Below, piece by piece: positions 49,335 to 58,589 of a DNA stretch of 64,000 bases (positions are counted from its first letter, which is position 1; every line of letters begins with the position of its first letter). The DNA comes from Calothrix parasitica NIES-267 (lineage in GTDB: Bacteria > Cyanobacteriota > Cyanobacteriia > Cyanobacteriales > Nostocaceae). The stretch is taken from the NCBI RefSeq assembly GCF_002368095.1, contig NZ_AP018227.1:4489782-4553781 (forward strand), given 5' to 3'. The notes beneath the pieces were generated by a model that saw nothing but the letters and a program-made list of their open reading frames with translations, had not been told where the DNA came from and did not search any database. The position numbers were made by a program, and so were the translations under genes.

Positions 49335-49952
49335 ATGAGTACTAATAAGCTGATAGAGCAGTATTTAATGGGTAACAGAGATTTTTTGGAAGCAAGCTTA
49401 CAGCAAGCAAATCTGAGCGAAACTTGCTTAAACGGAATTAATTTGAATCGGGCCAATCTGACAAGCGCTAATCTGGAAGGAGCTTCATTGCGAATAGCTC
49501 AATTAAATGAAGCTAATCTAGAGAAAGCAACTTTATGGAGGACTGATTTAAGTAAATCTTTCTTGATTTGGTCTTGTTTGAGCAAAGCTTGTTTAATTCG
49601 GACAAATTTAAATCACGCGGATTTGCACAAAGCCGATTTGAGTAAAGCCGATATGCGTTTAGCTTCTCTACGCTATGCTGATGTGAGTAGTACAAATTTA
49701 GCAGGAGCGGATTTACGTTACGCCGATTTAACAGGAGCGAATTTGGCTAACTCTAACCTTGAAGGAGCTAATTTGACAGGAGCAATTTTGAGTAAAGCTG
49801 ATTTGTATAACGTTAATCTAAGCAAAGCTGTTTTAGCGAGAGTAGACATGAGGGATGCTGACCTAAGCTGTGTCAGCTTGGATGAAGCAGAATTGTACAA
49901 TGCTAAGATAGGGAACAGTAATTTATCTCCTTCACTACTTGAGATTGTTTAA
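49335..49952 (+). CDS. Pentapeptide-repeat protein
   Basis: 205 aa from ATG 49335; the frame is open from a TTG at 49293, but those 14 residues are unlike the family. A short helical N-terminus (MSTNKLIEQYLMGNRDF) is followed by about 33 pentapeptide units, one continuous beta-helix without the spacers seen in the neighbour at 46899. Soluble. Function unknown. It is followed, 111 bp on, by the DICT histidine kinase gene on the same strand, so the two may be transcribed together. Confidence 0.88.
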   Translation: MSTNKLIEQYLMGNRDFLEASLQQANLSETCLNGINLNRANLTSANLEGASLRIAQLNEANLEKATLWRTDLSKSFLIWSCLSKACLIRTNLNHADLHKADLSKADMRLASLRYADVSSTNLAGADLRYADLTGANLANSNLEGANLTGAILSKADLYNVNLSKAVLARVDMRDADLSCVSLDEAELYNAKIGNSNLSPSLLEIV

Positions 49953-50063
49953 ATAAATGTTCTATACGGTAATTAGATTCATCTCACCACGAATCAACTA
50001 CTAATTTTCCTACTATTCAAAATCGCTCCTTAATTATTGCTGAAAACAGCGTAAGGGAGGTGA

Positions 50064-52052
50064 ATGTATTTATCGATTCAAGAAATGAATATTTCCCAGC
50101 AATCTCTATTACAGAACTTACTGCTTACCAATAAATTTTTGCGTCCTCAAGTCTACTTTAAAGCTTCCTTAACTGCACTTTCTCACGCAATGGAAGATTT
50201 AGTGATAGTAGGGAACGAAGAACCTTTGGTAATTGCTAACTTTCAACAAGAGCGTTTTTATCGTCAAGAAACACGTCGCTATGTGAGAATCGCGAAACGT
50301 AGCGACCAGGTTTATGTTTTAGCTGCACCGGATTCTGGACTGGTTGCGACTTCACAACCTTATACTGTAGTTCCCTTTGATTCAAACGATGATTTATTAG
50401 CTCAAGAATGGCATTTAGTTATTGTTGCTCAAAAATACTCCGCTTGCATAGTTTGTCGAGAATTTTCGGCTCCGGTGGAAGGAGTTTCTTTTGACGAATT
50501 AAGGCAATTTAAAGGTATTTGGACTTTTGAACGTGAAGTCAGTAAAACTGCTGCTACTTTACTATTAGACCGCATTTTAAATTATCAACCGGAATTGGCA
50601 GAAAAAGTAGCAATAGCAAAACAACGTTACGGTCTTGAATCTAATAATAAACCTCAAACACAAAACGACGAAGTTTTAGCAATTGATGCTCGACTTTTTA
50701 CAGGTCGCTTAGTAAATTACTTACAATCAAGTCAATATAAACAGTTAAAGTCTTATCGCACAATTCTTCAAAAAGAGACTTTTGAAAGATTGATTAATCG
50801 CGTCACAGCTTTTATTCGCAATTCTTTAAATTCAGAAGAAATCCTGACTAATACCGTAAGAGAACTCGGTCGGGTTTTTAGTCCTTGCCGTAGTATATTT
50901 TATAGTTATCCCTTAGAGGAAGATACATCAATTAATTATGAATGGGTAGCCGATGTTTATCCTTCAATGAAAGGTGAAAATTGGACAATTGCCAATCATA
51001 CTTTATTTGAAAATGCTTTAGAAAAAAATAGAGTAATTGCCATCAATGATATTACTCAAGACCTTGGTATTCAATCACAGCCAGAATTAAGTGATAATTT
51101 TGATTTTTGGCAAATTCGCTCATTTCTATTAGTTCCAATTCGCTATCAAGAAACTTGGCTGGGTATTTTAGAAATTCATCATTGCGGCAATCAACCTTAC
51201 AATTGGAATGATTCAGAAATAACCTTTGTAGAGGTTATTGCGACCCAAGTTGCAATTGCTTTGGTACAGGCTCAAGCTTATCGTAACCTGGAAACACTTA
51301 ATCGCCGATTGGCAGATTTAGAGCGCACCCAAACTAACTTAATAGCGATTGTAGGACATGAATTGCGAACTCCTTTATCTACAATTCAAATTTGTTTAGA
51401 GACTTTAGCTTTAGAAGAAAATATTCCCATAGAAGTGCAAGAGACAATGTTGGATACTGCATTGGGAGATTCCGAACGTATGGGAAGATTAATTGGTGAT
51501 TTTCTCACCCTTTCAAAACTTGAAGCTAATACAGCGCGTTCGCAACTTGAAGCAAGCTCCTTAGAAGAAAGCTTGAGTTTAGTTTTAGGCAGTTTTAAAA
51601 GGCGTAATTCGTCTAATAATTTACCCCAAATAGTTATAGATTTATCATCCGATTTGCCTTTAGTGCAAGCAGAAAGAGAAGGGCTGATAGAAATTTTCTC
51701 TAAGCTTTTAGATAACGCTTATAAATTTACCCCAACAGACGGAAAAATTACTATTAGTGCCCAATATCATGAAAATAGTTTTAAAGAAGAATCAGAAAAA
51801 CAACTTCCTTCAAATCAATTAGAAATAATTGTCAAAGATACAGGTCGGGGAATAGAAATTGTAGATTTAGAAAGAATTTTCCAAAGATTTTATCAGCAAG
51901 AAAACTTTTTGCAACGTACAATTGGTGGAACAGGATTGGGCTTAGCAATTTGTCGTCAAATAATTCAAAAATTGGGTGGAAGAATTTGGGCTATATCTAA
52001 TGGAAAGAATCAAGGTAGCGAGTTTCATTTTACATTGCCGATTGCAGATTGA
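50064..52052 (+). CDS. DICT-GAF sensor histidine kinase
   Basis: 662 aa, no membrane segment. The first 200 residues match the DICT sensory domain (AMEDLVIVGNEEPLVIANFQ... ), followed by a GAF domain (about 255-400, FRSCRSIFY-like region FSPCRSIFYSYPLEE... LLVPIRYQETWLGILEIHH). HisKA has His432 in GHELRTPLSTIQI; the ATPase domain shows LLDNAYKFTP, VKDTGRGI and GGTGLGLAI. It is a cytosolic sensor kinase; DICT proteins are linked to light or c-di-GMP signalling networks in cyanobacteria. No response regulator is adjacent. The start is preceded by AAGGGAGG. Confidence 0.9.
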   Translation: MYLSIQEMNISQQSLLQNLLLTNKFLRPQVYFKASLTALSHAMEDLVIVGNEEPLVIANFQQERFYRQETRRYVRIAKRSDQVYVLAAPDSGLVATSQPYTVVPFDSNDDLLAQEWHLVIVAQKYSACIVCREFSAPVEGVSFDELRQFKGIWTFEREVSKTAATLLLDRILNYQPELAEKVAIAKQRYGLESNNKPQTQNDEVLAIDARLFTGRLVNYLQSSQYKQLKSYRTILQKETFERLINRVTAFIRNSLNSEEILTNTVRELGRVFSPCRSIFYSYPLEEDTSINYEWVADVYPSMKGENWTIANHTLFENALEKNRVIAINDITQDLGIQSQPELSDNFDFWQIRSFLLVPIRYQETWLGILEIHHCGNQPYNWNDSEITFVEVIATQVAIALVQAQAYRNLETLNRRLADLERTQTNLIAIVGHELRTPLSTIQICLETLALEENIPIEVQETMLDTALGDSERMGRLIGDFLTLSKLEANTARSQLEASSLEESLSLVLGSFKRRNSSNNLPQIVIDLSSDLPLVQAEREGLIEIFSKLLDNAYKFTPTDGKITISAQYHENSFKEESEKQLPSNQLEIIVKDTGRGIEIVDLERIFQRFYQQENFLQRTIGGTGLGLAICRQIIQKLGGRIWAISNGKNQGSEFHFTLPIAD

Positions 52053-52527
52053 ATTGGGTAGTTGGTAGTTGGTAATTGGTAATTGGTAGTTGGTAATTGG
52101 TAATTGGTAATTGCGAAGAAAATAATTAATAATTTAGCAGTCAACGAAGAATAATTTTTCTTGTATAGCAAGTAATCAAGCTTTTGTATACCGTTTTATC
52201 CAAAAATTATCTCTACATATTAATTATAAAAGCAAAAAATATAGTATTACTTTCCAAATTTTATTGGCAAACCCAACACTAACCGTTAAAAATTCTATCA
52301 ACTAATTACCCATTACCCATTACCCATTACCCATTACCCATTACTCATTACCCATTACTCATTACCCATTACCCATTACCTATTCCCTATTACCTATTCC
52401 CTAATACTTATTCTAAATTTAAATTCTGTTTAACTCGTATTTCTTTCGATAGCGGCCCAAAGGTTGATGCTTTATTTCGTTACCTCAGATACAATTTAAT
52501 TATTATTAAGAAGCGAAGGAGAAATTT
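52053..52527. repeat. Heptamer tandem repeats (TTGGTAA and ATTACCC types)
   Basis: Right after the kinase stop come TTGGTAA/GTTGGTA units (52058-52110). Further on about 14 units of the ATTACCC/ATTACTC heptamer run through 52308-52395. Opposite orientations mean the two tracts can pair. They match the short tandemly repeated repetitive (STRR) class of filamentous cyanobacteria. The end of the gap is the gshA promoter region. Confidence 0.8.
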
Positions 52528-53667
52528 GTGGTGCTATCGAAAGGTTTTGAGATTGAGATGTATACTGGAACTCCTCAAGGTGACATCGTTGGTCTCTCTG
52601 ACAAAATTACCGCTGATTTAGAAGGATTTATGCGGGAACCAGATAGCCGCAATGTTGAATACGTAACCGCTCCATTTGATGACTACGAACGACTTTTATG
52701 TGGTCTATTATGTCCTCGCGTAAAGTTAAGAAAATATCTTCAAGATAATGGTAACTATACTTTAATTCCTGGAAGTACTTTATCTTTAGGAGGAAGCAAG
52801 AAATTTTTCCGCTCAGACCGAAATAATCCCTATCACGATTACATCGAAAATACCTACGGAACTAAGGTAGTTACTGCTAGCGTTCATATAAATGTAGGCA
52901 TTACCGACCCTGAAGTATTAATGCGGGCTTGTCGGATTATCCGCTTAGAAGCACCTTTGTATCTAGCTTTAAGTGCTTCATCTCCCTTCTTAGATGGTAA
53001 AGCTACTGGATACCACTCTACCCGTTGGAGTGTTTTCCCACAAACTCCTTCATCTGTACCTTTGTTTGCAAGCCACAAGCATCATATTCGCTGGACAGAA
53101 GAACAGCTTGCATCCGGAGCTATGCAGAACGTGCGACATTTGTGGACATCGGTTCGACCTAATGGTGATAATCGTCCCTACGATTTAAATCGTTTGGAGT
53201 TACGAATTTGCGATTTAGTCACCGACCCTATCGCATTATTAGCAATTACAGCTTTGTTAGAAACGCGTTTACTACAAGTAATTAATAATCCAAACCTTGA
53301 CCCTTTGATTAAAAGTAGCTTTACAAACGAAGAATTAATCGCGATTACACTTCAAAACGAAGCTGCTTGTGCGGAGAACAGCTTGGATGCTCAGTTAATT
53401 CACTGGGCTGATGGAAGAACTATTACAGCTAGGGATTGGATTAACGAACTTTACGAACCAGCAGTAAGCATTGCGAAAAATCACGGCTTCGGATGCTTTC
53501 TTTCACCTTTACAGAAAATTATCCGCGAAGGAAACCAAGCACAGCGATGGCTGCAACTTCATCGATTAGGTGTCAGCACTCGTAATGTAATGACTCAAGC
53601 AATTAATTCAATTCAGGAGCGAGAATTAGAGCTTGAGGATAAATTATGTTCTTCCTTAGCGGCTTAA
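52528..53667 (+). CDS. gshA: Glutamate-cysteine ligase, cyanobacterial type
   Basis: 379 aa, the length of the cyanobacterial GshA class. KGFEIEMYTG at the N-terminus supplies the metal-binding acids; TASVHINVGI and NRLELRICDLVTDP are family landmarks. It condenses glutamate and cysteine in the first step of glutathione synthesis. The gene reads GTG first (52528), with GAAGGAGAAA upstream; an in-frame ATG at codon 11 is an alternative. It stands alone; gshB is not in the window. Confidence 0.92.
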   Translation: MVLSKGFEIEMYTGTPQGDIVGLSDKITADLEGFMREPDSRNVEYVTAPFDDYERLLCGLLCPRVKLRKYLQDNGNYTLIPGSTLSLGGSKKFFRSDRNNPYHDYIENTYGTKVVTASVHINVGITDPEVLMRACRIIRLEAPLYLALSASSPFLDGKATGYHSTRWSVFPQTPSSVPLFASHKHHIRWTEEQLASGAMQNVRHLWTSVRPNGDNRPYDLNRLELRICDLVTDPIALLAITALLETRLLQVINNPNLDPLIKSSFTNEELIAITLQNEAACAENSLDAQLIHWADGRTITARDWINELYEPAVSIAKNHGFGCFLSPLQKIIREGNQAQRWLQLHRLGVSTRNVMTQAINSIQERELELEDKLCSSLAA

Positions 53668-53929
53668 TACTATTCTCTTTTTTTTCCAAAAGATGGTATA
53701 TTTTTCCGGAAACATCAAAATCTGTTATCCAAAAACTTTACTATCTTTTTACATTTCCTTTAAACACTCTTCATATATGGGTTTGAGAACCATTATTACC
53801 AGTTTATTTTTTTTAATTGATTGTTGTAGGTTGGTAATTATTAAAAAAAACTATATGTAGGTTCTACCCTAAGATAGTTTTGAAAAAACAAATACATTGT
53901 TTTTTTCTAATACATCTACCTAATTTCTG

Positions 53930-54391
53930 ATGCCACAAATAGTTTTAGTCCATCCGCAAATCCCCCCCAATACAGGTAATATTGCTCGCACTTGTGCTGC
54001 TACAGGTACCGAATTACATTTAGTTGGACCGTTAGGTTTTGAAATCAGCGACCGTTACTTAAAACGGGCTGGTCTAGATTATTGGCCTTATGTAAAGCTG
54101 CACAACCATGAATCTCTAGAAGCATTCAAATCCTTACATCAGCAGGTTGGAGGAAGACTCTTAGGGTTTAGCGTCCGGGGTAATTTAAATTACTCTAAAT
54201 TTGAATATCAAGAAAATGACTGGCTATTATTTGGCAGTGAAACTGCTGGTTTACCAAGCAATGTTTTATCTGATTGTCATGAAACCCTTTATATTCCAAT
54301 GAAAGAACCCAAGGTTCGCAGCTTAAATCTTTCTGTAAGCGTTGCTATCAGTTTGTTTGAAGCTCGCCGCACATTGGGTTACATGAAGTAA
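53930..54391 (+). CDS. trmL: tRNA (cytidine(34)-2'-O)-methyltransferase
   Basis: 153 aa SPOUT methyltransferase. The N-terminal VLVHPQIPPNTGNIARTCAA and the trefoil-knot motifs LLFGSETAGLP and IPM...VRSLNLSVSVAISLFEARR are characteristic of TrmL. It methylates the wobble base of tRNA-Leu isoacceptors using S-adenosylmethionine. Single gene. Confidence 0.95.
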   Translation: MPQIVLVHPQIPPNTGNIARTCAATGTELHLVGPLGFEISDRYLKRAGLDYWPYVKLHNHESLEAFKSLHQQVGGRLLGFSVRGNLNYSKFEYQENDWLLFGSETAGLPSNVLSDCHETLYIPMKEPKVRSLNLSVSVAISLFEARRTLGYMK

Positions 54392-55229
54392 GTGAAGCTG
54401 CTTAAATTCAAATATATACCGTATGGGTAAGTCACTTAAGTAATTATGCTCTTTAAAGCAATAAAATGTTGTGATAGATTGTGTTGACTAATTTTTTGAT
54501 AGAGTAAATACTTATTAAAGATATTTATGTATGTTCAAAAGAATACTTTATTTTTAAAACATGTGCGATAAGTGGTGAAAAACACTTAGTTATAATAGTA
54601 GTTTTATATAAGAAATTTGTATATGTAATTTGAAGTATTTTTAAAGTCGAGCCATAGGTTTTTATTAATTAGAATTATCCCGATAACTTGATTTAGTTCA
54701 GGTAAAGTTTGACAGGATAAGCAGTTGAGGCTCTGTTACAATCCCTGAGACTTTTTTGAGGAGTAAATGTACTTGCGAGTAAATACGGTTGTACTTTAGG
54801 GAAAAATCAACGTAAAGTCTCGGTTGGGAAGATGGAATATGGCGGTCTTAAAGCTTGTCTACAGTAAGATATATGCCTATTCCAGAAATTACTACCAATT
54901 AGGTAGTTAATCCTAGACATGAAGCTTTATTCTGGTTTTTACTAATAAAGTTTGATGCTCCCTTGAAGCAGATGTGAATGTTCAACACAATCTGTATTAA
55001 GAGAAACAGAACTTAGGTGTAATTAATGGAATGGACAAGTAAGCACAAAAGTTTGATTTTTACTAGTACAGTGTTAACTTGTCTAAAACAGAGAACCGGG
55101 TTAATCTTGCCTAAGTATCTCTGGTAAATGTGATCTTGATCAATTGTTTCAAGTGATTCAAATCATTGAATGATATCTGAACTAGAAAATCGAGGTCGGT
55201 TAAGCGCTAGCGATCGTAGGAGGTTGTCT
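54392..55229. other. Long intergenic region and probable leader of M23 peptidase gene
   Basis: About 840 bp. It has TCTGTTACAATCC at 54732-54744 (shared with the prk upstream region) and a possible long stem GAGACTTT (54747-) / AAAGTCTC (54815-). A hairpin ACTACC/GGTAGT is near 54890-54906. I looked for a c-di-AMP riboswitch and could not match one. Confidence 0.4.
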
Positions 55230-55232
55230 TTG
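55218..55232 (+). promoter_or_regulatory. Ribosome binding site deciding a TTG start
   Basis: Perfect AGGAGG at 55218-55223, six bases before TTG 55230. It favours the TTG over the in-frame ATG at 55170, which has no such site. Confidence 0.7.
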
Positions 55233-57272
55233 AAACGAGCATTGAAGAAGAAAATGAAAGCTGTGTTAGAAACTACCATTAATAATGATGTTGTCATAGA
55301 ACACAGTAGTTCAGTTACTCCGCAGTTAAAGCGTCGGATGCCTAAAGCCGCGATGATTGGCTTAGCAATCTCGATGGGAGCAACCAGCCTTTTCGTGACT
55401 CGACAAAGCGACCAAGCCCTAGCAGCGGAACCTGTAGGCAATCAAAATACTGCTTCTACAATTCCTGCTGCATCCGATGAGGTGAAGTTTGCTCCCACAC
55501 AAAAGCGGTCATTTAAAGCCATCTCAAAAGAGATAAGAAGCTCGAATCCTACCGTAATAGAGCCAACAGCAATCTCGCAAATAAATGGGTTTGGAGCTAA
55601 ATGGCAAGTTGCCTCTAGTCTGAAGCCTGCTCAGTTTGCACCACAAACACCTAAAATAGGTGTTACTGCGGCAAAGAATAATACAATTTACTCGGCACCG
55701 CAAACTACCAAAGGACAGATTCTTTCCCGAGCGATTAGCACAGCTAACCGCACGCAGAGTCAAAATTTGGTAATCCCTACACAAAGTGTAGATGATGCGT
55801 TGATTTCAACAGCCGGTAATAGCCAGCTTGAAGCTCAACAAAAGCATGCACTCAACCGCTTAAAGCAGAAATCTAACCGCTTAAAAGCAAGTCTTAATAA
55901 GCTGCATTCGACCCCTGTTGTAGGTGTTAAGCAAGCTGCGGCTGCAAACCCAACGACAAGTCAAGTTGATGCAACACCAACTACAAGTACTAGTAAAACT
56001 GCTAGTCAAAATAAACTTGTATCAACTTTAAAGCAGAATAATGCTGTTAAGCCGGTACATCAAGCAGTAAAAGTACCAACACCTGTTAATCCAACAGTAG
56101 CAGCACCAACTACAATAGCTGCGGCTCACCTTGTGAAGTCTGGAGATACCTTAGCTGAAATAGCTGGTAACTATGGTACTTCAGTTTCTGAAATGGCTAA
56201 GGCAAATAATTTGTCTAACCCCAACGACCTTAAGGTCAATCAGCAACTGATTGTTCCAGTCGCTCAAAACAGCAGTAATGTTGTTGCAATGGGTTCTGCT
56301 GAAACTGTCGAAAGCAATTCTCAGTTCTCATCTACTGTTAACAGTAGCGATGAAACTGTAAGTTCTTTTGGTGTAGGTGGCCAAACTCCCGTACCTTCTG
56401 CATTATCAGAAATGCAACTCGCTGATAGACGTAATGCTTTAGCGAGAAAAGTTTCTAGAAATGAGCGTCTTCGTAAATTAAAAGAAGAAATTGAAAGATT
56501 GCGGGAAAAATACCGTACTCAACAATCTGGAGTAGTTGTACCCCAGACAAGCAGAAGTAACGGTTCAATAGCAGTACCAGTTCGCAGACCCGAATCTGCT
56601 TCTGTATCTATTCCTGTGACCAAGCCTGCAATAGGTAAACCTGCGGTACCAATTCGTGTAGCTAGACCTAACACAGCAGCAGTACCAATTCCTGTTCCCA
56701 CACCAGGTCAGGACATTGTGAATCCTAACTTCGCTCGTAGTAGAGGTCTGAGAGTAATTCCTCCTGCAAATCTCAGCGGTCGTTCTCAATCTTCCTCGGT
56801 TGTAAAAACAACACTATCGACCGGGCTTCCTCCATTGGCAGCAGTTGATAGATATTTACCCAAGCCTATTGACGAGTCAAGACCACCTGCAAAAGGTTTT
56901 GTATGGCCAGCTAAAGGTGTTTTCACCTCTGGATTCGGTCCTCGTTGGGGAAGAATGCACAAAGGAATTGACATCGCTGCTCCTACAGGTACCCCCATTC
57001 ATGCAGCCGCTGATGGTGTAGTTGTATCTGCTGGTTGGAATCGTGGTGGTTACGGTAAATTAGTCGATATCCGTCACTCCGATGGTACTCTGACTCGTTA
57101 CGCTCACAACAGCAAGATTGTTGTGCGTAAAGGTCAGCGCGTACAGCAAGGCCAGAGAATTTCTTTGATGGGTAGCACTGGTTTCAGTACTGGTCCTCAC
57201 CTACACTTTGAAATTCGCAAAGGTGGCAAAAAAGCAGTTAATCCCATAGCTTTCCTTCCACCCCGTAAATAG
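55230..57272 (+). CDS. LysM and M23-peptidase cell-wall hydrolase (NlpD/EnvC-like)
   Basis: 680 aa from TTG 55230 (700 aa from ATG 55170). A basic N-terminus (LKRALKKKMKAVL) precedes a hydrophobic segment AAMIGLAISMGATSLFV and the AxA-like ALAAEP site. Then come a long Gln/Thr/Ser-rich region, one LysM domain (about 300-344, HLVKSGDTLAEIAGNYG), a short Arg/Lys/Glu coiled segment, and the C-terminal M23 domain (about 568-675). Zinc ligands are seen in HKGID and HLHFE. Likely role: cutting peptidoglycan cross-links or activating amidases at division or cell junctions. Confidence 0.9.
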   Translation: MKRALKKKMKAVLETTINNDVVIEHSSSVTPQLKRRMPKAAMIGLAISMGATSLFVTRQSDQALAAEPVGNQNTASTIPAASDEVKFAPTQKRSFKAISKEIRSSNPTVIEPTAISQINGFGAKWQVASSLKPAQFAPQTPKIGVTAAKNNTIYSAPQTTKGQILSRAISTANRTQSQNLVIPTQSVDDALISTAGNSQLEAQQKHALNRLKQKSNRLKASLNKLHSTPVVGVKQAAAANPTTSQVDATPTTSTSKTASQNKLVSTLKQNNAVKPVHQAVKVPTPVNPTVAAPTTIAAAHLVKSGDTLAEIAGNYGTSVSEMAKANNLSNPNDLKVNQQLIVPVAQNSSNVVAMGSAETVESNSQFSSTVNSSDETVSSFGVGGQTPVPSALSEMQLADRRNALARKVSRNERLRKLKEEIERLREKYRTQQSGVVVPQTSRSNGSIAVPVRRPESASVSIPVTKPAIGKPAVPIRVARPNTAAVPIPVPTPGQDIVNPNFARSRGLRVIPPANLSGRSQSSSVVKTTLSTGLPPLAAVDRYLPKPIDESRPPAKGFVWPAKGVFTSGFGPRWGRMHKGIDIAAPTGTPIHAAADGVVVSAGWNRGGYGKLVDIRHSDGTLTRYAHNSKIVVRKGQRVQQGQRISLMGSTGFSTGPHLHFEIRKGGKKAVNPIAFLPPRK

Positions 57273-57313
57273 TTTCTGTTTGATTAGCATCTAGATAATT
57301 GCCTTGGAAGGTT

Positions 57314-57340
57314 GAGGGAGAATGTCTCCCTCTTTTGCTT
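57314..57340 (+). terminator. Intrinsic terminator of M23 gene
   Basis: Stem GAGGGAGA / TCTCCCTC with loop ATG, followed by TTTTGCTTTTT. Confidence 0.9.
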
Positions 57341-57593
57341 TTTATTGGTGAAAAGCTTGCGGTGGAAGGAGAGAAGTTCGTTGGCGAGGTTACCTCGTTT
57401 AAAGAAACTTCGGGGTTCCCCGGCATAAGCAAAGTGTTGTTAGCGCAGCGTCTCCTGTAGGGAGATACCCGAAGGGTAATCGGTAGTAATTGACAGACTT
57501 TGATTTTCAATTATCTGCTTAAAAAATAATTGATTTAGATGCTTGGCAAGATTTTATTTGTATGATAAATTTATAAATGACTGAATGAAACTT
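57341..57593. other. Intergenic region with common cyanobacterial repeat fragment
   Basis: Holds a GCGAGGTTACCTCG palindrome at 57392-57405 and a GTCTCCTGTAGGGAGAT / ACCCGAAGGGT foldback near 57449-57479. Confidence 0.5.
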
Positions 57594-57667
57594 GGCTCAG
57601 TAGCTCAGTTGGTTAGAGTAGGGGACTCATAAGCCCTTGGTCGTGCGTTCGAGTCGCACCTGAGCCA
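57594..57667 (+). tRNA. tRNA-Met (CAT), elongator type
   Basis: Acceptor GGCTCAG pairs with CTGAGCC; D-arm GCTC...GAGT; anticodon loop CTCATAA gives CAT; T-arm GTGCG TTCGAGT CGCAC. 74 nt with discriminator A; CCA is not encoded. The first anticodon-stem pair next to the loop is an A-G mismatch. The tRNA-Ile with lysidine also has CAT, but the sequence resembles the elongator Met form. Confidence 0.9.
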
Positions 57668-58121
57668 TTAAATTAATTTGAAAATAAGGTCTTCTTGGAT
57701 AGACATAATTGTTTAACAAGAGGACTTTTGTATTTTAGATGCAGACAAAGACTAAGTAAGGAGTAAGGGGTAGCGAGTAGAAAATAAGAGGTTTAACCAG
57801 CATTCTTAAAATATTAGTAGTAGTCCTTTTCATTAATTTTGACAGTTTTGTTTTCTACGGACGTAATGTAGAGCTAGTCATGGGGGGACTTCCCCCCCCC
57901 CCAACAAAAATGGGAAAAACTTTAGGTTATTTGAAAGAAGCTGAAAAGCTTGCTATACCTGAAGTTTCTTAGAAGACGTTATAAATAACGTCTCCCGACA
58001 TTTCCAAAGAAAACGCGACAATAGCCGAATTAATGAAACAGACCAGTAGTGGTCTTTTTCATTAGTTTTAATCGGTATAAAATTTTTAGTTGTAACATCT
58101 TCACCTTATTATGCGGCATAT

Positions 58122-58149
58122 TTGGCGAAGACCGCGCAACTACAAACCC
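58122..58149. repeat. 28-bp dispersed repeat, GCGAAGACCGCGCAACTAC core, copy 2
   Basis: Identical to 18785-18812. Confidence 0.8.
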
Positions 58150-58219
58150 ATCAGAATTAATGAAATGAACTAGTAGTACTCCACCACATAAGTTATGAGG
58201 GGTAAAGCAACGGAAAAAG

Positions 58220-58287
58220 GTAGGTTGGGTTGAACCTAGTGAAACCCAACACCCGCGTTGGGTTGCGCTCCGCTTAACCCAACCTAC
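58220..58287. repeat. GTAGGTTGGGTT inverted repeat
   Basis: Arms GTAGGTTGGGTT and AACCCAACCTAC, with an inner AACCCAAC / GTTGGGTT pair. A common cyanobacterial foldback element. Confidence 0.75.
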
Positions 58288-58311
58288 GGAGCAACTTCCT
58301 AACCCCGCAAA

Positions 58312-58349
58312 ATTAATGTGGTTGAGTAGTAGTACTCGACCACATTAAT
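58312..58349. repeat. 38-bp near-perfect palindrome
   Basis: Arms of 17 nt (ATTAATGTGGTTGAGTA and its partner) match at 16 positions with GTAG at the centre. Weaker relatives with the same AGTAGT centre lie at about 58026-58072 and 58155-58190. Confidence 0.8.
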
Positions 58350-58363
58350 ATATGAAGGTATTT

Positions 58364-58536
58364 GGGAGCATCCCAATTTTGCAAAAAGCCCTCAGACTAT
58401 AAGTCTGGGCTAATAGATAAAGCCCATCTTTGTGGACTAAAAAAACCCTTAGCCCACAAAGGTGGGCTTTGTTAATATAGCCGTTCCCATAAGCGGGTGT
58501 TGGGAAAAACATTTGTTTCTGCATTGGGATGCTCCC
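58364..58536. mobile_element. MITE with GGGAGCATCCCAA ends, copy 1
   Basis: 173-bp element with inverted ends GGGAGCATCCCAAT, flanked by 8-bp direct repeats AGGTATTT (58356-58363 and 58537-58544). The inside has its own foldback (AAGCCCATCTTTGTGG / CCACAAAGGTGGGCTT). No coding capacity. The other copy is at 62714-62875. Confidence 0.85.
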
Positions 58537-58589
58537 AGGTATTTACCCCGCAGAAATAACTCCTTACTCCTTACTTGCTACTCCAAATC

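Larger units (their letters stand above)
57668..58589. other. Repeat-dense intergenic region
   Basis: About 920 bp without a gene. In order: GTAGCGAGTAG units, AGTAG-core palindromes (58026-58072, 58155-58190, 58312-58349), the AGACGTTAT palindrome at 57973-57992, the 28-bp repeat at 58122-58149, the GTAGGTTGGGTT inverted repeat at 58220-58287, and a MITE at 58364-58536. Confidence 0.7.

Noticed and set aside
52308-52395. Regularly spaced repeats that could suggest a CRISPR array
   Set aside because: The units are 7 bp and contiguous with no unique spacers, and no cas gene is near. They are simple tandem heptamers.
54730-55217. Possible c-di-AMP (ydaO) riboswitch before the M23 peptidase
   Set aside because: Cell-wall hydrolases are classic targets, but I could not place the conserved ydaO core elements; only a long-range GAGACTTT / AAAGTCTC pairing was seen. 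A covariance-model search would decide.
57594-57667. tRNA gene as an integration site of a genomic island
   Set aside because: No direct repeat of the tRNA 3' end and no integrase gene were seen in the following 6 kb.
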